Below, in pieces: positions 53,001-61,265 of a DNA stretch of 64,000 nucleotides (positions are counted from its first letter, which is position 1; each line of letters opens with the position of its first letter). Both the position numbers and the translations under genes were made by a program. This stretch comes from Chryseobacterium sp. G0186 (lineage in GTDB: Bacteria; Bacteroidota; Bacteroidia; Flavobacteriales; Weeksellaceae): positions 806,001 through 870,000 of the forward strand of contig NZ_CP033918.1 of NCBI RefSeq assembly GCF_003815675.1. The letters run 5' to 3'. Under the pieces are notes generated by a model that saw only the letters and a list, made by a program, of their open reading frames with translations, ran no database searches and was not told where the DNA came from.

Positions 53001-53084
53001 AATGGCCAATCGTGAATTTTACTTTGCTAGTGAATTCTACTTGTTCAAAAGCAGACAAACGAAGTGAATTAACGATTCACCATT
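53001..53084. repeat. Long intergenic inverted repeat near etfA 3' end
   Basis: AATGGCCAATCGTGAATT (53001-53018) and AATTAACGATTCACCATT (53067-53084) pair at 15 of 18 positions across a 48-base spacer. The spacer has a second GTGAATTC. It is placed between the etfA stop and terminator 52954, and could be a repeat element of the same REP-like type as elsewhere in this window. Confidence 0.65.
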
Positions 53085-53091
53085 TTCACTT

Positions 53092-54039
53092 TTATCCTTT
53101 AATAGCTTTGATTTTCTCTGTTAATGCAGGAATAATCTGGAAAGCATCTCCTACTACCCCATAATCTGCAGACTTGAAGAATGGTGCTTCAGCGTCGCTA
53201 TTGATTACTACGATAGTTTTTGAAGAGTTTACTCCAGCCAGGTGCTGAATTGCTCCTGAAATCCCTACAGCAATGTAAAGGTTTGGAGAAATTGCTTTCC
53301 CTGTTTGCCCTACGTGCTCAGTGTGAGGTCTCCATCCGATGTCAGAAACAGGCTTAGAACATGCTGTAGCAGCTCCTAAAACGTTTGCTAGTTCTTCAAT
53401 CATTCCCCAATTTTCAGGTCCTTTCATTCCTCTACCAGCAGAAACAACAACTTCTGCTTCTTTAAGGTCTAGTTTACCTGAACTTTGCTCGTGAGAGATC
53501 ACTTTAGTATCATCATTAGCTACTGATAAGTTTTTCACTTCTTCAGAACCTGATACTGCATTTTCTTTAACACCGAAAGCATTTTGAGAAACGGTAACAA
53601 TTACTCCGCTTCCTTCTGCTTTTGCATGCATGAATCCTTTTCCTGAGAATGCTCTTCTTTTAACCTGGAAAGGAGAAAGGCTTTCCGGAGCTTCCAAAAC
53701 GTTAGTAATTAAAGAATAATTCTTCATTACTGCCAACATTGGAGCTATTGATGAAGCATCTGTAGTGTGAGGGAAAACGATGATATTACCGTCTGCTACT
53801 TCATTTACTGCCTGAGCAAATGCTTTAGCAGAGAAGCTTTTTAGACCTTCGTCCTTTATATTGATAACATTTGATGCTCCATATTTGTATAATAAATCTG
53901 AAGAATCGGTTGGGTTTACAGAGATTGCGGTAACGGTATCACCTGCTTTATCTGCAACTGCTTTAGCGTAAGAAACTGCTTCAAAAGCTGCTTTTTTGTA
54001 AACTCCATTTATATTTTCTGCGTATACGAATACTGCCAT
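53092..54039 (-). CDS. etfA: Electron transfer flavoprotein subunit alpha
   Basis: EtfA binds FAD and, with EtfB, carries electrons from acyl-CoA and other dehydrogenases to the quinone pool. The FAD-binding C-terminus is clear: SAGRGMKGPENWGMI, CSKPVSDIGWRPHTEHVGQTGKAISPNLYIAVGISGAIQH and NSDAEAPFFKSADYGVVGD. Length 315 is standard. It follows etfB by 34 bp, so the two are a classical etfBA operon. A long inverted repeat and the terminator at 52954 lie past the stop codon. Confidence 0.96.
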   Translation of the reverse strand: MAVFVYAENINGVYKKAAFEAVSYAKAVADKAGDTVTAISVNPTDSSDLLYKYGASNVINIKDEGLKSFSAKAFAQAVNEVADGNIIVFPHTTDASSIAPMLAVMKNYSLITNVLEAPESLSPFQVKRRAFSGKGFMHAKAEGSGVIVTVSQNAFGVKENAVSGSEEVKNLSVANDDTKVISHEQSSGKLDLKEAEVVVSAGRGMKGPENWGMIEELANVLGAATACSKPVSDIGWRPHTEHVGQTGKAISPNLYIAVGISGAIQHLAGVNSSKTIVVINSDAEAPFFKSADYGVVGDAFQIIPALTEKIKAIKG

Positions 54040-54073
54040 TTTTTAAATAATTTAAAGATTAAAAAATTAAAGA

Positions 54074-54820
54074 TTAGATCACTTTAGCTTCTTCGTGAAG
54101 TAGTCTTACTAATTCATCTAAATTGTCTGGAGAAACCATTTTCACAGCAGCTCTTGGTGGAACGCTATCATAAGATACTCCCTGAACCTTTACTTCAGAT
54201 GAAGTAGGCTCTACTACCTGTAAAGGTTTTGTTCTTGCAGACATAATTCCTCTCATATTTGGAATGATAAGGTCTTTTTCGTCTACCAATCCTTTCTGAC
54301 CTGCAATAATTGCCGGTAATTTAACAGAAATAGTTTCTTTTCCGCCTTCGATTTCTCTTACTGCAGTAGCTTCACCTCCGTTTACATCTAATCCTACAGA
54401 TGCATTTACGAAAGGCTGGTTTAGCATTTGAGCAACCATTCCAGGAACAGAACCTCCGTTATAGTCAATAGATTCTTTACCACAAAGGATAAGATCATAT
54501 CCTCCGTTTTGCGCCACAGCAGCAATTTCTTTTGCTGTAGAATAGCTATCCTTTGGATCTAGGTTTACTCTTACTGCATCATTGGCACCAATTGCTAATG
54601 CTTTTCTGATTACAGGTTCTGTAGCAGCATCTCCTACATTGATTACTGTTACAGTTGCTCCCTGAGATTCCTGAAGTTTAACCGCTTTTGTTAACGCAAA
54701 TTCATCTAGCGGGTTGATTACCCACTGAATACCATTTTTGTCAAAGGCAGACTTATCTGCTGTAAAGTTAATTTTGGAAGTAGTATCCGGAACACTACTA
54801 ATACAAACTAATATTTTCAT
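54074..54820 (-). CDS. etfB: Electron transfer flavoprotein subunit beta
   Basis: EtfB, 248 residues, binds AMP and docks onto EtfA. The start MKILVCISSVPDTTSKINF and NPLDEFALTKAVKLQESQGATVTVI are typical, as is YDLILCGKESIDYNGGSVPGMVAQML with the following PFVNASVGLDV. It is the promoter-proximal gene of etfBA. An 18-bp perfect palindrome (54918) and a near-consensus -7 element TATATTAG (54906 to 54899) precede it. The thiolase at 48549 and this pair suggest fatty-acid degradation. Confidence 0.95.
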   Translation of the reverse strand: MKILVCISSVPDTTSKINFTADKSAFDKNGIQWVINPLDEFALTKAVKLQESQGATVTVINVGDAATEPVIRKALAIGANDAVRVNLDPKDSYSTAKEIAAVAQNGGYDLILCGKESIDYNGGSVPGMVAQMLNQPFVNASVGLDVNGGEATAVREIEGGKETISVKLPAIIAGQKGLVDEKDLIIPNMRGIMSARTKPLQVVEPTSSEVKVQGVSYDSVPPRAAVKMVSPDNLDELVRLLHEEAKVI

Positions 54821-54917
54821 GTGTACTATTTTATTTTTTCTCTTTAATGCATAAAATCATGACAGTTTATGCAGAGATTTTGTTTCATTTAATTTTTGCT
54901 AATATAAATAAAAAATA

Positions 54918-54935
54918 TATTATGCATGCATAATA
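54918..54935. promoter_or_regulatory. 18-bp perfect palindrome upstream of etfBA
   Basis: TATTATGCATGCATAATA is self-complementary over all 18 bases, with core ATGCAT repeats. It lies 98 bp upstream of the etfB start, near the expected -33 position for a -7 element TATATTAG at 54899-54906. It is a good candidate operator for a dimeric regulator of electron-transfer genes, or of the divergent-side SDR gene. Confidence 0.6.
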
Positions 54936-54969
54936 CTTACTAAATTATTATTCAATACATTAGAAGTAT

Positions 54970-55677
54970 TTACTTCCCTGGTTTTGTTGCTCTAAACTCT
55001 ATTTTACTAGGCAGAACCCTTGAATTCATCTTTAAAATATCCAATATCAGATTTCCCATATCCTCTGGTTGAATTTTCCAACTGTCCTTTTCCGAAGGGA
55101 TATTTCCATTGAAATGGGTGGCTACGGAGCCAGGCATAATCACTGTAGATTTAATATTATATTTTCTTAAATCAATCATGGCTGCCTGAGTGAATCCTAC
55201 TACCCCAAATTTTGAGGCATTGTATCCGGTTCCGTTTTCAAAGAAATTGGCTCCCGCTAGACTTGAAATGGTTATATAATATCCTTCTGTTTTTTTCAAT
55301 TCTTCTACAGAAGCTTTCAAGGTATAAAAAACACCGGTAAGATTGGTTTCGATCATATCATTCCATTCTTCCGGAGTCAGTTCGTCTACAGGCTTAAATA
55401 TACCCAATCCAGCATTGGCTATCACGTAATCCAGCCTTCCGAATTTTTCAGTAATAAATTGTACTGCTGCAGCTTCACTTTCGAGGCTTCTCACATCAGA
55501 GACAATTCCCAGCACATTTTCCGAATATTGTTTAAGCTCTTCTTCTGCTTTCAATACATCTTCTTTTTTCCGTCCCGAAAATGCCACTGAGATCCCACTC
55601 TCCAGCAGAATCTTAGCAATTCCAAAACCTATTCCTTTTGTTCCTCCTGTGATATACGCTGTTTTATTCTCTGACAT
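54970..55677 (-). CDS. SDR-family oxidoreductase
   Basis: A 235-residue classical short-chain dehydrogenase: NAD(P)-binding TGGTKGIGFGIA (about 10-21), NAGLG in VIANAGLGIF, and catalytic YNASK with Ser in SSLAGANFF. Probably NADP(H)-using because of SGRKK after the Rossmann strand. The substrate is unknown; it may be a ketoreductase of fatty or hydroxy compounds. It is upstream of etfB on the same strand but separated by 149 bp with the palindrome at 54918. Confidence 0.9.
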   Translation of the reverse strand: MSENKTAYITGGTKGIGFGIAKILLESGISVAFSGRKKEDVLKAEEELKQYSENVLGIVSDVRSLESEAAAVQFITEKFGRLDYVIANAGLGIFKPVDELTPEEWNDMIETNLTGVFYTLKASVEELKKTEGYYITISSLAGANFFENGTGYNASKFGVVGFTQAAMIDLRKYNIKSTVIMPGSVATHFNGNIPSEKDSWKIQPEDMGNLILDILKMNSRVLPSKIEFRATKPGK

Positions 55678-55709
55678 TATATAAAATTTAATTCTCTAAA
55701 ATAACAAAA

Positions 55710-55727
55710 ACGCTCCAATTGGAGCGT
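55710..55727 (-). terminator. Palindromic terminator after T9SS cargo gene 55755
   Basis: ACGCTCCAATTGGAGCGT, an 18-bp perfect palindrome 27 bp past the stop codon. The identical palindrome occurs at 56876-56893 after the neighbouring T9SS gene. On the minus strand it runs into TTTTTG. Confidence 0.8.
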
Positions 55728-55754
55728 CTTACTGATACTAAGATTTATCAGGTA

Positions 55755-56666
55755 TTATTTTTTTATGAATTTCTCGGTAGTTTTACCAGCTTTTGTTTCA
55801 ATATTGATGATATAGCTTCCTGCACTCAGGCTTTTTACATCAACTCTATTATCAACAATATTTACATCAACTTTTCTTCCTCCCATATCAAAGACTTCAG
55901 CTTTGTTAATTTTTTCTACTGAATTGATATTTAAATAATCAGTTGTCGGATTTGGAGAAATGGTCATTTTTTTCACATTACTAAATACTTCTTGAGTTCC
56001 TAATATGTCATTCTGACCTTCAATACTAAATGCAAGACCATCAAATGTAGAATCACCTGTAAGCAGTGATATACTTGTCCAAGTTGTAGCTCCCGCACCA
56101 AAAGCATCCGTAGGATCTACAAGTTTTGCAGCATTACCATTGATTTGCCCTGAGAACCAGTTAAATATATTATCCCCATTATTGACACCATAAGAGGTTT
56201 GATTTGTTTTTGCAGCAAACACCACCCAATAAGTAGTATTAGCAGATAAAACAACAGGTGTACTTATTGCTGCTGTTACATCAATTTCAAAAGTATATCC
56301 TGATAAAGTTTTTACCAAAGAATATCCAGGGGCTCCTTTGGCTATATTCATTGTTGCAATGGGTGTTCCTGCACCATTAGGAATTCCTGCAGGGGACCCA
56401 GCAGCATCGGCATAAATATAGAGCATTACCCCTGTAGCAACAATAGTCTCTAGACTTTCCGCATTTTGAAAGCCTATCACTTTTATTTTTGTTATTCTAC
56501 TTTGATTGGCAAGCGTAAAGTCGTCTGCAGAGGCAACAAAGTTTCCATTAGCCAACGCATCAGCAACAATACCATTGTTACTTGTAACTGTTTGATTAAA
56601 AATTGTCGTTTGTGCATTTAAAGAATATAACCCTAGAAAAACACTCAAATATAAAATTCTGATCAT
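55755..56666 (-). CDS. T9SS type A sorting-domain protein
   Basis: A 303-residue secreted protein: signal MIRILYLSVFLGLYSLNAQ; mature TTIFNQTVTSNNG; a beta-rich domain (residues about 30-215) with Ala/Gly/Asn-rich turns and TYWVVFAAKTNQTSYG, related in pattern to choice-of-anchor domains; then a T9SS type A C-terminal domain (about 228-303) with KMTISPNPTTDYLNINS, EVFDMGGRKVDVNIVDN and SAGSYIINIETKAGKTTEKFIKK. It is exported across the outer membrane by T9SS. Its C-terminus and terminator are near-identical to the next gene's, suggesting a shared origin. Confidence 0.85.
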   Translation of the reverse strand: MIRILYLSVFLGLYSLNAQTTIFNQTVTSNNGIVADALANGNFVASADDFTLANQSRITKIKVIGFQNAESLETIVATGVMLYIYADAAGSPAGIPNGAGTPIATMNIAKGAPGYSLVKTLSGYTFEIDVTAAISTPVVLSANTTYWVVFAAKTNQTSYGVNNGDNIFNWFSGQINGNAAKLVDPTDAFGAGATTWTSISLLTGDSTFDGLAFSIEGQNDILGTQEVFSNVKKMTISPNPTTDYLNINSVEKINKAEVFDMGGRKVDVNIVDNRVDVKSLSAGSYIINIETKAGKTTEKFIKK

Positions 56667-56710
56667 AATATGTTATTTTACAGCAAGTTAATTACACCTA
56701 TATTCTATTC

Positions 56711-56741
56711 CAAATTTAAAATGAGAAAATTTATAAAACAA
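56711..56741 (-). promoter_or_regulatory. Promoter of T9SS cargo gene 55755
   Basis: Minus-strand TAAATTTG (56718 to 56711) preceded by TTG (56741 to 56739) at 20-bp spacing. It ends 45 bases before the start codon at 56666. Confidence 0.55.
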
Positions 56742-56871
56742 TCATAAAAAGCCAAAAATCATATTATTTATCTATTAAATTTCATAAAAAAGAAAAAATT
56801 AGTTAAAAATCAATTCATATTATTTTGTATAATTTGACAAAAAAGTATTTATATTTTCATAAATGACACAA

Positions 56872-56897
56872 AAAAACGCTCCAATTGGAGCGTTTTT
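56872..56897 (-). terminator. Palindromic terminator after T9SS cargo gene 56922
   Basis: AAAAACGCTCCAATTGGAGCGTTTTT, a perfect 26-base palindrome of two 13-base arms. It shares its inner 18 bases with the terminator at 55710. Confidence 0.85.
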
Positions 56898-56921
56898 ATT
56901 GATACTGAAATTGATCAGATA

Positions 56922-57821
56922 TTATTTTTTGATGAATTTCTCGGTAGTTTTACCAGCTTTTGTTTCAATATTGATGATGTAGCTTCCTGGGTTAAGGTTT
57001 CTTACATTTACCTTATCACCATTCAATTCTGCAGGAACTTTTCTTCCGCTAACATCATAAATTTCAATAGTGTTCACTTTTTCCTTAGACTTGATGTTAA
57101 GAACATCAGTTGCAGGGTTAGGGTAAACAGAAATAGCAGAAGCCGATGCTTTAGAAACTTCAGAAGTTCCCAATGTTCCTGTTGTAGTAACCTTAAAATC
57201 GTCAATTAATAGAGCAAACTGGTCATCTGATACACATTGTATAGCAAAATAAACTGCTTGCCCAGAATAAGCATCTAAATTAAAGGTATGCTGATTCCAA
57301 GCCACAACAGATGGGGTTACTATTGTAGTTGGATTAAGTTTTGTAAAGCTTGTAGTCTGTGTATCTGTTGTTGAAACATACACATTAAATTTCTCAGCTC
57401 CATACAATTCATTAATTGATTTAGCCCAAAAAGTCACATTATTTCCGCTAGATCCCAAAGTAAACTTAGGACTGATTAACCAGTCGTTATTTACTAAAGG
57501 AGCTGGACTAGACACATCAAAACAAGCCATCACCTTATTTCCTGTTCTTGCATTAAACTGAGTTGCTGTAGCAGCCGGAGCCGGTACAATACCTGCTTTG
57601 TTAAAAACTATAAAAGCCTTAGGGATTTGCTGATTTGGAAATGTTGCTTGATTAATAGTGTATGATTGCTTTCCATCAAGATCTCTCAATGTCCAACTTC
57701 CTACAGTTCCTGTTGTATAGGCAAAATCTGTGTAAGTTTCAAAGCTATCTTCAAAGATTGTCGTTTGAGCGTTTAAAGAGTAAACTCCTAAAAAGGCTCC
57801 CAATAGTAAAATTTTCTTCAT
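56922..57821 (-). CDS. T9SS type A sorting-domain protein with choice-of-anchor/cleaved-adhesin domain
   Basis: A 299-residue secreted protein: signal MKKILLLGAFLGVYSLNAQ; then a domain (about 20-215) with TIFEDSFETYTDFAYTTGTVGSWTLRDLDGK, NDWLISPKFTLGSSGNNVTFWAKS and VAWNQHTFNLDAYSGQAVYFAIQCVSDDQFALLIDDFKV, the pattern of cleaved-adhesin/choice-of-anchor J domains. The T9SS type A domain (about 225-299) reads ISVYPNPATDVLNIKSKEKVNTIEIYDVSGRKV and ends KAGKTTEKFIKK. It is probably a surface adhesin or secreted binding protein. It shares its last ~20 residues and terminator with gene 55755. Confidence 0.87.
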   Translation of the reverse strand: MKKILLLGAFLGVYSLNAQTTIFEDSFETYTDFAYTTGTVGSWTLRDLDGKQSYTINQATFPNQQIPKAFIVFNKAGIVPAPAATATQFNARTGNKVMACFDVSSPAPLVNNDWLISPKFTLGSSGNNVTFWAKSINELYGAEKFNVYVSTTDTQTTSFTKLNPTTIVTPSVVAWNQHTFNLDAYSGQAVYFAIQCVSDDQFALLIDDFKVTTTGTLGTSEVSKASASAISVYPNPATDVLNIKSKEKVNTIEIYDVSGRKVPAELNGDKVNVRNLNPGSYIINIETKAGKTTEKFIKK

Positions 57822-58132
57822 GATAATTTATTTTTTAATTATTGTAAATATATACAATCACAACCATACAGCCAAATATTTAGATAAATTTTCATCAAAA
57901 CAATAAAATAAATGTGTTATACAATACAATTAAAACAAAATACTACATACACAAAAACACCAATACAAGAAAAATACAGAAAAACAATATGTACAAAATA
58001 AATACAATTATTTATTAATATTAAAAATATACTATAAAATATTTAAAAAAATTAATTTAAATCATTCAGCATATCTCAGGTAGATATTGGGACAAATAAT
58101 TTTCATATTTATAAACTAATTATTACATTGTC
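57822..58132. other. A/C-rich, strand-skewed AT-rich gap before the IS3 element
   Basis: About 310 bp upstream of the T9SS gene at 57821 and ending at the IS3 left end. The stretch 57920-58015 is strongly A- and C-rich with few T or G (repeated ATACA and ACAAAA words). I see no ORF or RNA. Confidence 0.4.
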
Positions 58133-58168
58133 TAGTCCTGAAATAGCGATACACAAAAACAAAACGTT

Positions 58169-58603
58169 ATGGAAGAGCAATTAAGGTCAGTGTACATCAA
58201 GCGTACACAGAAAGATTACAGTTTAAGTTTAAAACTTCAAATAGTAAAAGAAGTTGAATCTGGTGAATCGACCATTAGTACTTGTCGCAAGAAATATGGT
58301 ATACAATCCCACGGGACTATTTTAAATTGGCTCAGAAAATATGGTAACTTTGATTGGGAAAACCAAAGACCTTATGCCATGGAAAAGACACCTGAACAAC
58401 GTATTATGGAATTGGAAGCTGAAGTTAAGCTTCTTGAAAAACAGAAAGCCTTCTTGGAAAAACAGGCTTATATTGCTGATAAAAAAGCTATATTTTTTGA
58501 TATGATGATTGATCTTGCAGAGAAAGAATATCGCATTGATATTCGAAAAAACTCACCACCCGAACAATCGATGACTTCCGCAGTAAGGAAAAAGAAACTT
58601 TGA
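58169..58603 (+). CDS. IS3-family transposase OrfA
   Basis: A 144-residue protein with an N-terminal HTH (KIVKEVESGESTISTCRKKYGIQSHGTILNWLRKYG) and then a leucine-zipper-like coiled coil (EQRIMELEAEVKLLEKQKAFLEKQAYIADKKAIFFDMMIDLAEKEY). OrfA binds the ends and, when fused to OrfB by frameshifting, forms the transposase OrfAB. Its 3' end contains a slippery A_AAA_AAC heptamer at 58546-58552. Frame 0 goes on 17 codons to the TGA at 58601-58603. Confidence 0.92.
   Translation: MEEQLRSVYIKRTQKDYSLSLKLQIVKEVESGESTISTCRKKYGIQSHGTILNWLRKYGNFDWENQRPYAMEKTPEQRIMELEAEVKLLEKQKAFLEKQAYIADKKAIFFDMMIDLAEKEYRIDIRKNSPPEQSMTSAVRKKKL
58546..58552 (+). promoter_or_regulatory. Programmed -1 frameshift heptamer A_AAA_AAC
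   Basis: In OrfA's frame the codons are CGA AAA AAC, so the preceding A plus AAA AAC is the canonical X_XXY_YYZ slippery sequence. A -1 slip gives AAA AAA then CTC ACC ACC CGA..., with no stop before OrfB's LIFTCGLLG. The shifted frame has a TGA just upstream of the heptamer, so the shift must occur here or later. Confidence 0.7.
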
Positions 58604-59469
58604 TTTTTACTTGTGGATTGTTAGGGTTAAATAGACAAATCTATTATAGAAGTATCAAGCGTACAGAAGTTTGTAGGAATAGGGCTTCAGAGGTTGTAGA
58701 ACTGGTAGAGTGTGTTCGTATTAAAATGCCCCGATTAGGAGGCAGAAAACTATATTTTATTTTAAAAGAATCCCTAGGTTCTATCAAAGTAGGAAGAGAT
58801 AAATTCTTTGACATCCTAAGAGCGAATCATTTATTGATTGTCCCCAGGAAAAATTACCATGTTACGACCAACTCCCATCATCGCTTCAGAAAGCATAAAA
58901 ATTTGATTCTGGACTATCAGATCACAAAACCCAACCAGGTTTGGGTTGCTGATATTACTTACATAGGGGACAGAAAAAGCCCAAGCTATTTAAGCTTAAT
59001 AACGGATGCTTATTCCAAGAAAATAGTGGGACATTTTGTAGCAGATAATTTAAATACAGAAAGTAGTCTTATCGCATTGAAAAGAGCTTTAAAGAAACAC
59101 AAAGGTATGGTAGGCCCATTAATTCATCATTCTGATCGTGGCTTACAATACTGCTCGAATGAATATCAGAAAGTCTTGCAAAAACATCAATTAAAATGCA
59201 GCATGACACAAAACTCAGATCCTTATGAAAATGCAATAGCAGAGAGGATAAATGGTATTTTAAAGCATGAATTTAATATTGATAGACATCATATAAACAA
59301 TGCGTTAAGAAGAAAATTAGTGGATGAATCCATTGAAACCTATAATAATCTACGTCCTCATTTTTCAAATTATTATCTAACCCCAAATCAAATGCATAAA
59401 CAGACAAAAATTAAAATGAGAACTTATAAAAATAAAAACCAAAGCAAAAGAAAATTTGCTCTGGTTTAA
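58600..59469 (+). CDS. IS3-family transposase OrfB (DDE integrase)
   Basis: The catalytic part of the transposase: HTH_21-like start CGLLGLNRQIYYRSIKRTEV, then rve-type core. DDE triad: Asp in QVWVADITYIGD, Asp in HHSDRGLQYCS, Glu in AIAERINGILKHEF with the usual 35-residue spacing, and then integrase tail TYNNLRPHFSNYYLTPNQMH. The listed TTG start at 58600 is only formal; translation is expected by -1 frameshifting from OrfA at 58546-58552 (fused peptide includes KLTTRTIDDFRSKEKETLIFT). Confidence 0.93.
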   Translation: MIFTCGLLGLNRQIYYRSIKRTEVCRNRASEVVELVECVRIKMPRLGGRKLYFILKESLGSIKVGRDKFFDILRANHLLIVPRKNYHVTTNSHHRFRKHKNLILDYQITKPNQVWVADITYIGDRKSPSYLSLITDAYSKKIVGHFVADNLNTESSLIALKRALKKHKGMVGPLIHHSDRGLQYCSNEYQKVLQKHQLKCSMTQNSDPYENAIAERINGILKHEFNIDRHHINNALRRKLVDESIETYNNLRPHFSNYYLTPNQMHKQTKIKMRTYKNKNQSKRKFALV

Positions 59470-59584
59470 TTATTTATTTTTGTCCTATAATCTGTATCAG
59501 ATTTTCAGGACTAGTCACATTCTCATAAAAAGAGGCTGTCCAAAAAGGTCAGCCTCTTTTTTATGTTTTCAGGCTGCGTTATAT

Positions 59585-61207
59585 TTATGCGGCAAATTTA
59601 TACTTTTGGTTTTCTATATACTCAGTGAAAGAATGTCTAGTTTTTTTACCTTTAAGCGTACGTAGCCAATTTTTACGGGTAAGTTTTCTGTTTTTCGCTA
59701 ATTTTCTAAAATTATGCGCCAATGCCATTAATCCAAATTCAATATTTACTTTTTCAAGTCCTTTTAGAGTAAATCTTGAAAATTTATTATTGCTTTTTAG
59801 TTGTCCGAATACAGCTTCTACTTCTATAGGCCGTTTACTTCTGTGGTAATGTCCTTTTTCAGATATCAGCCTTTGCCTGGCTTTCATTCTGTGATGGTTC
59901 AGATTATAATTCACTTCGATTAACCGATTATCCTGGCTTTGATGGCAGCTTTCTCTAAGAGGACAACCCTGACAGCTGAAAGCCTGATAATAATGTACCT
60001 GAGATTCATATCCGTTACTGCTGATTCTTTTGCCTTTACCGATAAAGTTCATTTGCTGTCCAAAGGGACATACATAGAAGTTATTTTCTTTATTATAATA
60101 CAAGTTCTGTACAGCAAACGCATTGTTCTTCTCACTGCGTTTCTGTTCTTTATGAAAATTATTATATTTTACATACCCCTCTATAGCTTTTTCTGCCATC
60201 ATTTCGTAATTCTCTTCACTTCCATATCCGGCATCTGCTACTACCTCTTTACTTTGTTTGTGGTACTGATTTTCAAAACCGTTAAGATGATCCTTCAATG
60301 TAGTGGTATCTCCAGGAGTCTGATGAATGCTGTAATGTGTGATAAACTGGTTTTCAGTACTGATCTGTGCATTATAGGCTGGCTTAAGCTGTCCATTTTT
60401 CATATGGTCGTCTTTGAGCCGCATGAAGCAGGCATCGGGATCTGTCTTACTATAACTATTGCGGCCTGAGAGTATTTTTAACTGATCTTCATACTTCTGT
60501 AATCTGGGCAGGTCCTGATGCTGAAGCTTTTTGATAAGCTTCTTACCGGTTTTATTGTCCTGTGCCACATCGTGATTAAGCTCTGCTATTTTATCCTGAA
60601 GCTCTCTGCTGTCAATAGATTTTGGAAGGACCTTTTCATGGGATTCATAACGTTCTTCTTTGATTTGAGATTCAATTTCTTCAAGTACGGAATGAATTTG
60701 GGCTTCCAGTTTTAATTTATTCTTTTCTACAGATTTTTTCCATACAAAGCTGTATCGGTTGGCCGATGATTCTATTTTTGTCCCATCTATATATTGAACA
60801 GTTAAACTTACGTAACCCAAATGCTGCAAAACAACGGTAACATCTGCAAAAAGACGATGAATATGGTTTTTAAGCCGTTTGCTCCTAAAGTAATTGATGG
60901 TTCTGTAATCAGGCTTACTGTTGCCGGAAAGCCACATGAAATGAATATTTTCTCCAAGTGCCTTTTCTATTTTACGGCATGAATAAATATTGTTGAAATA
61001 GGCATAGAATAAAACTTTGATCATCATACGGGGGTGAAAGCTTGTCGTTCCACCGCCTTTATATTCACTCATTATATGATCGATATTTAAGCTATCCACT
61101 AATTCATTGATAAGACGTACAGGATGATCAGAACCGATCTTATCAAAAATATCTTCAGGAAATAAGCTGGGAGTATTGGAGGGTAAAGATTTAAAACGTA
61201 CTTTCAT
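59585..61207 (-). CDS. IS1182-family transposase (540 aa, with Cys cluster)
   Basis: The longer, apparently complete relative of the transposase at 25960. The N-terminal SLFPEDIFDKIGSDHPVRLINELVDSLNIDHI is DUF772-like, then HFMWLSGNSKPDYRTINYFRSKRL. Catalytic: Asp in YIDGTKIESSANRYSFVWKK, Asp in VVADAGYGSEENYEMM, Glu in KRPIEVEAVFGQLKSNNKF. Between the last two it holds CPFGQQMNF...CQGCPLRESCHQSQDN, a Cys cluster likely to bind zinc. Intact from ATG 61207. The gene points left, away from the T9SS gene at 61338. Confidence 0.92.
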   Translation of the reverse strand: MKVRFKSLPSNTPSLFPEDIFDKIGSDHPVRLINELVDSLNIDHIMSEYKGGGTTSFHPRMMIKVLFYAYFNNIYSCRKIEKALGENIHFMWLSGNSKPDYRTINYFRSKRLKNHIHRLFADVTVVLQHLGYVSLTVQYIDGTKIESSANRYSFVWKKSVEKNKLKLEAQIHSVLEEIESQIKEERYESHEKVLPKSIDSRELQDKIAELNHDVAQDNKTGKKLIKKLQHQDLPRLQKYEDQLKILSGRNSYSKTDPDACFMRLKDDHMKNGQLKPAYNAQISTENQFITHYSIHQTPGDTTTLKDHLNGFENQYHKQSKEVVADAGYGSEENYEMMAEKAIEGYVKYNNFHKEQKRSEKNNAFAVQNLYYNKENNFYVCPFGQQMNFIGKGKRISSNGYESQVHYYQAFSCQGCPLRESCHQSQDNRLIEVNYNLNHHRMKARQRLISEKGHYHRSKRPIEVEAVFGQLKSNNKFSRFTLKGLEKVNIEFGLMALAHNFRKLAKNRKLTRKNWLRTLKGKKTRHSFTEYIENQKYKFAA

Positions 61208-61265
61208 ATCAATGTTTGTTTGGCTGCACCTTAAAGATAAATCTTAAAGGACAAACAACAAAAAA

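Larger units (their letters stand above)
58133..59513 (+). mobile_element. IS3-family insertion sequence
   Basis: The left end begins TAGTCCTGAAATAGCGATACA (58133) and the right end is its imperfect inverse (complement of 59513 backwards: TAGTCCTGAAAATCTGATACA), 17 of 21 identical. A 3-bp duplication GTC lies at 58130-58132 and 59514-59516. Length 1381 bp. It carries two overlapping frames with a -1 slippage site. The ends begin TA, not the more usual TG. Both frames are intact, so it may be active. Confidence 0.9.

Noticed and set aside
53092..54820. Fusion or frameshift between etfA and etfB
   Set aside because: Both frames are full length with independent starts and a 34-bp gap; nothing broken.
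59456..59665. Short ORF bridging the IS3 right end and IS1182 left end
   Set aside because: It crosses two independent element borders and the terminator hairpin of IS1182; translation looks random.
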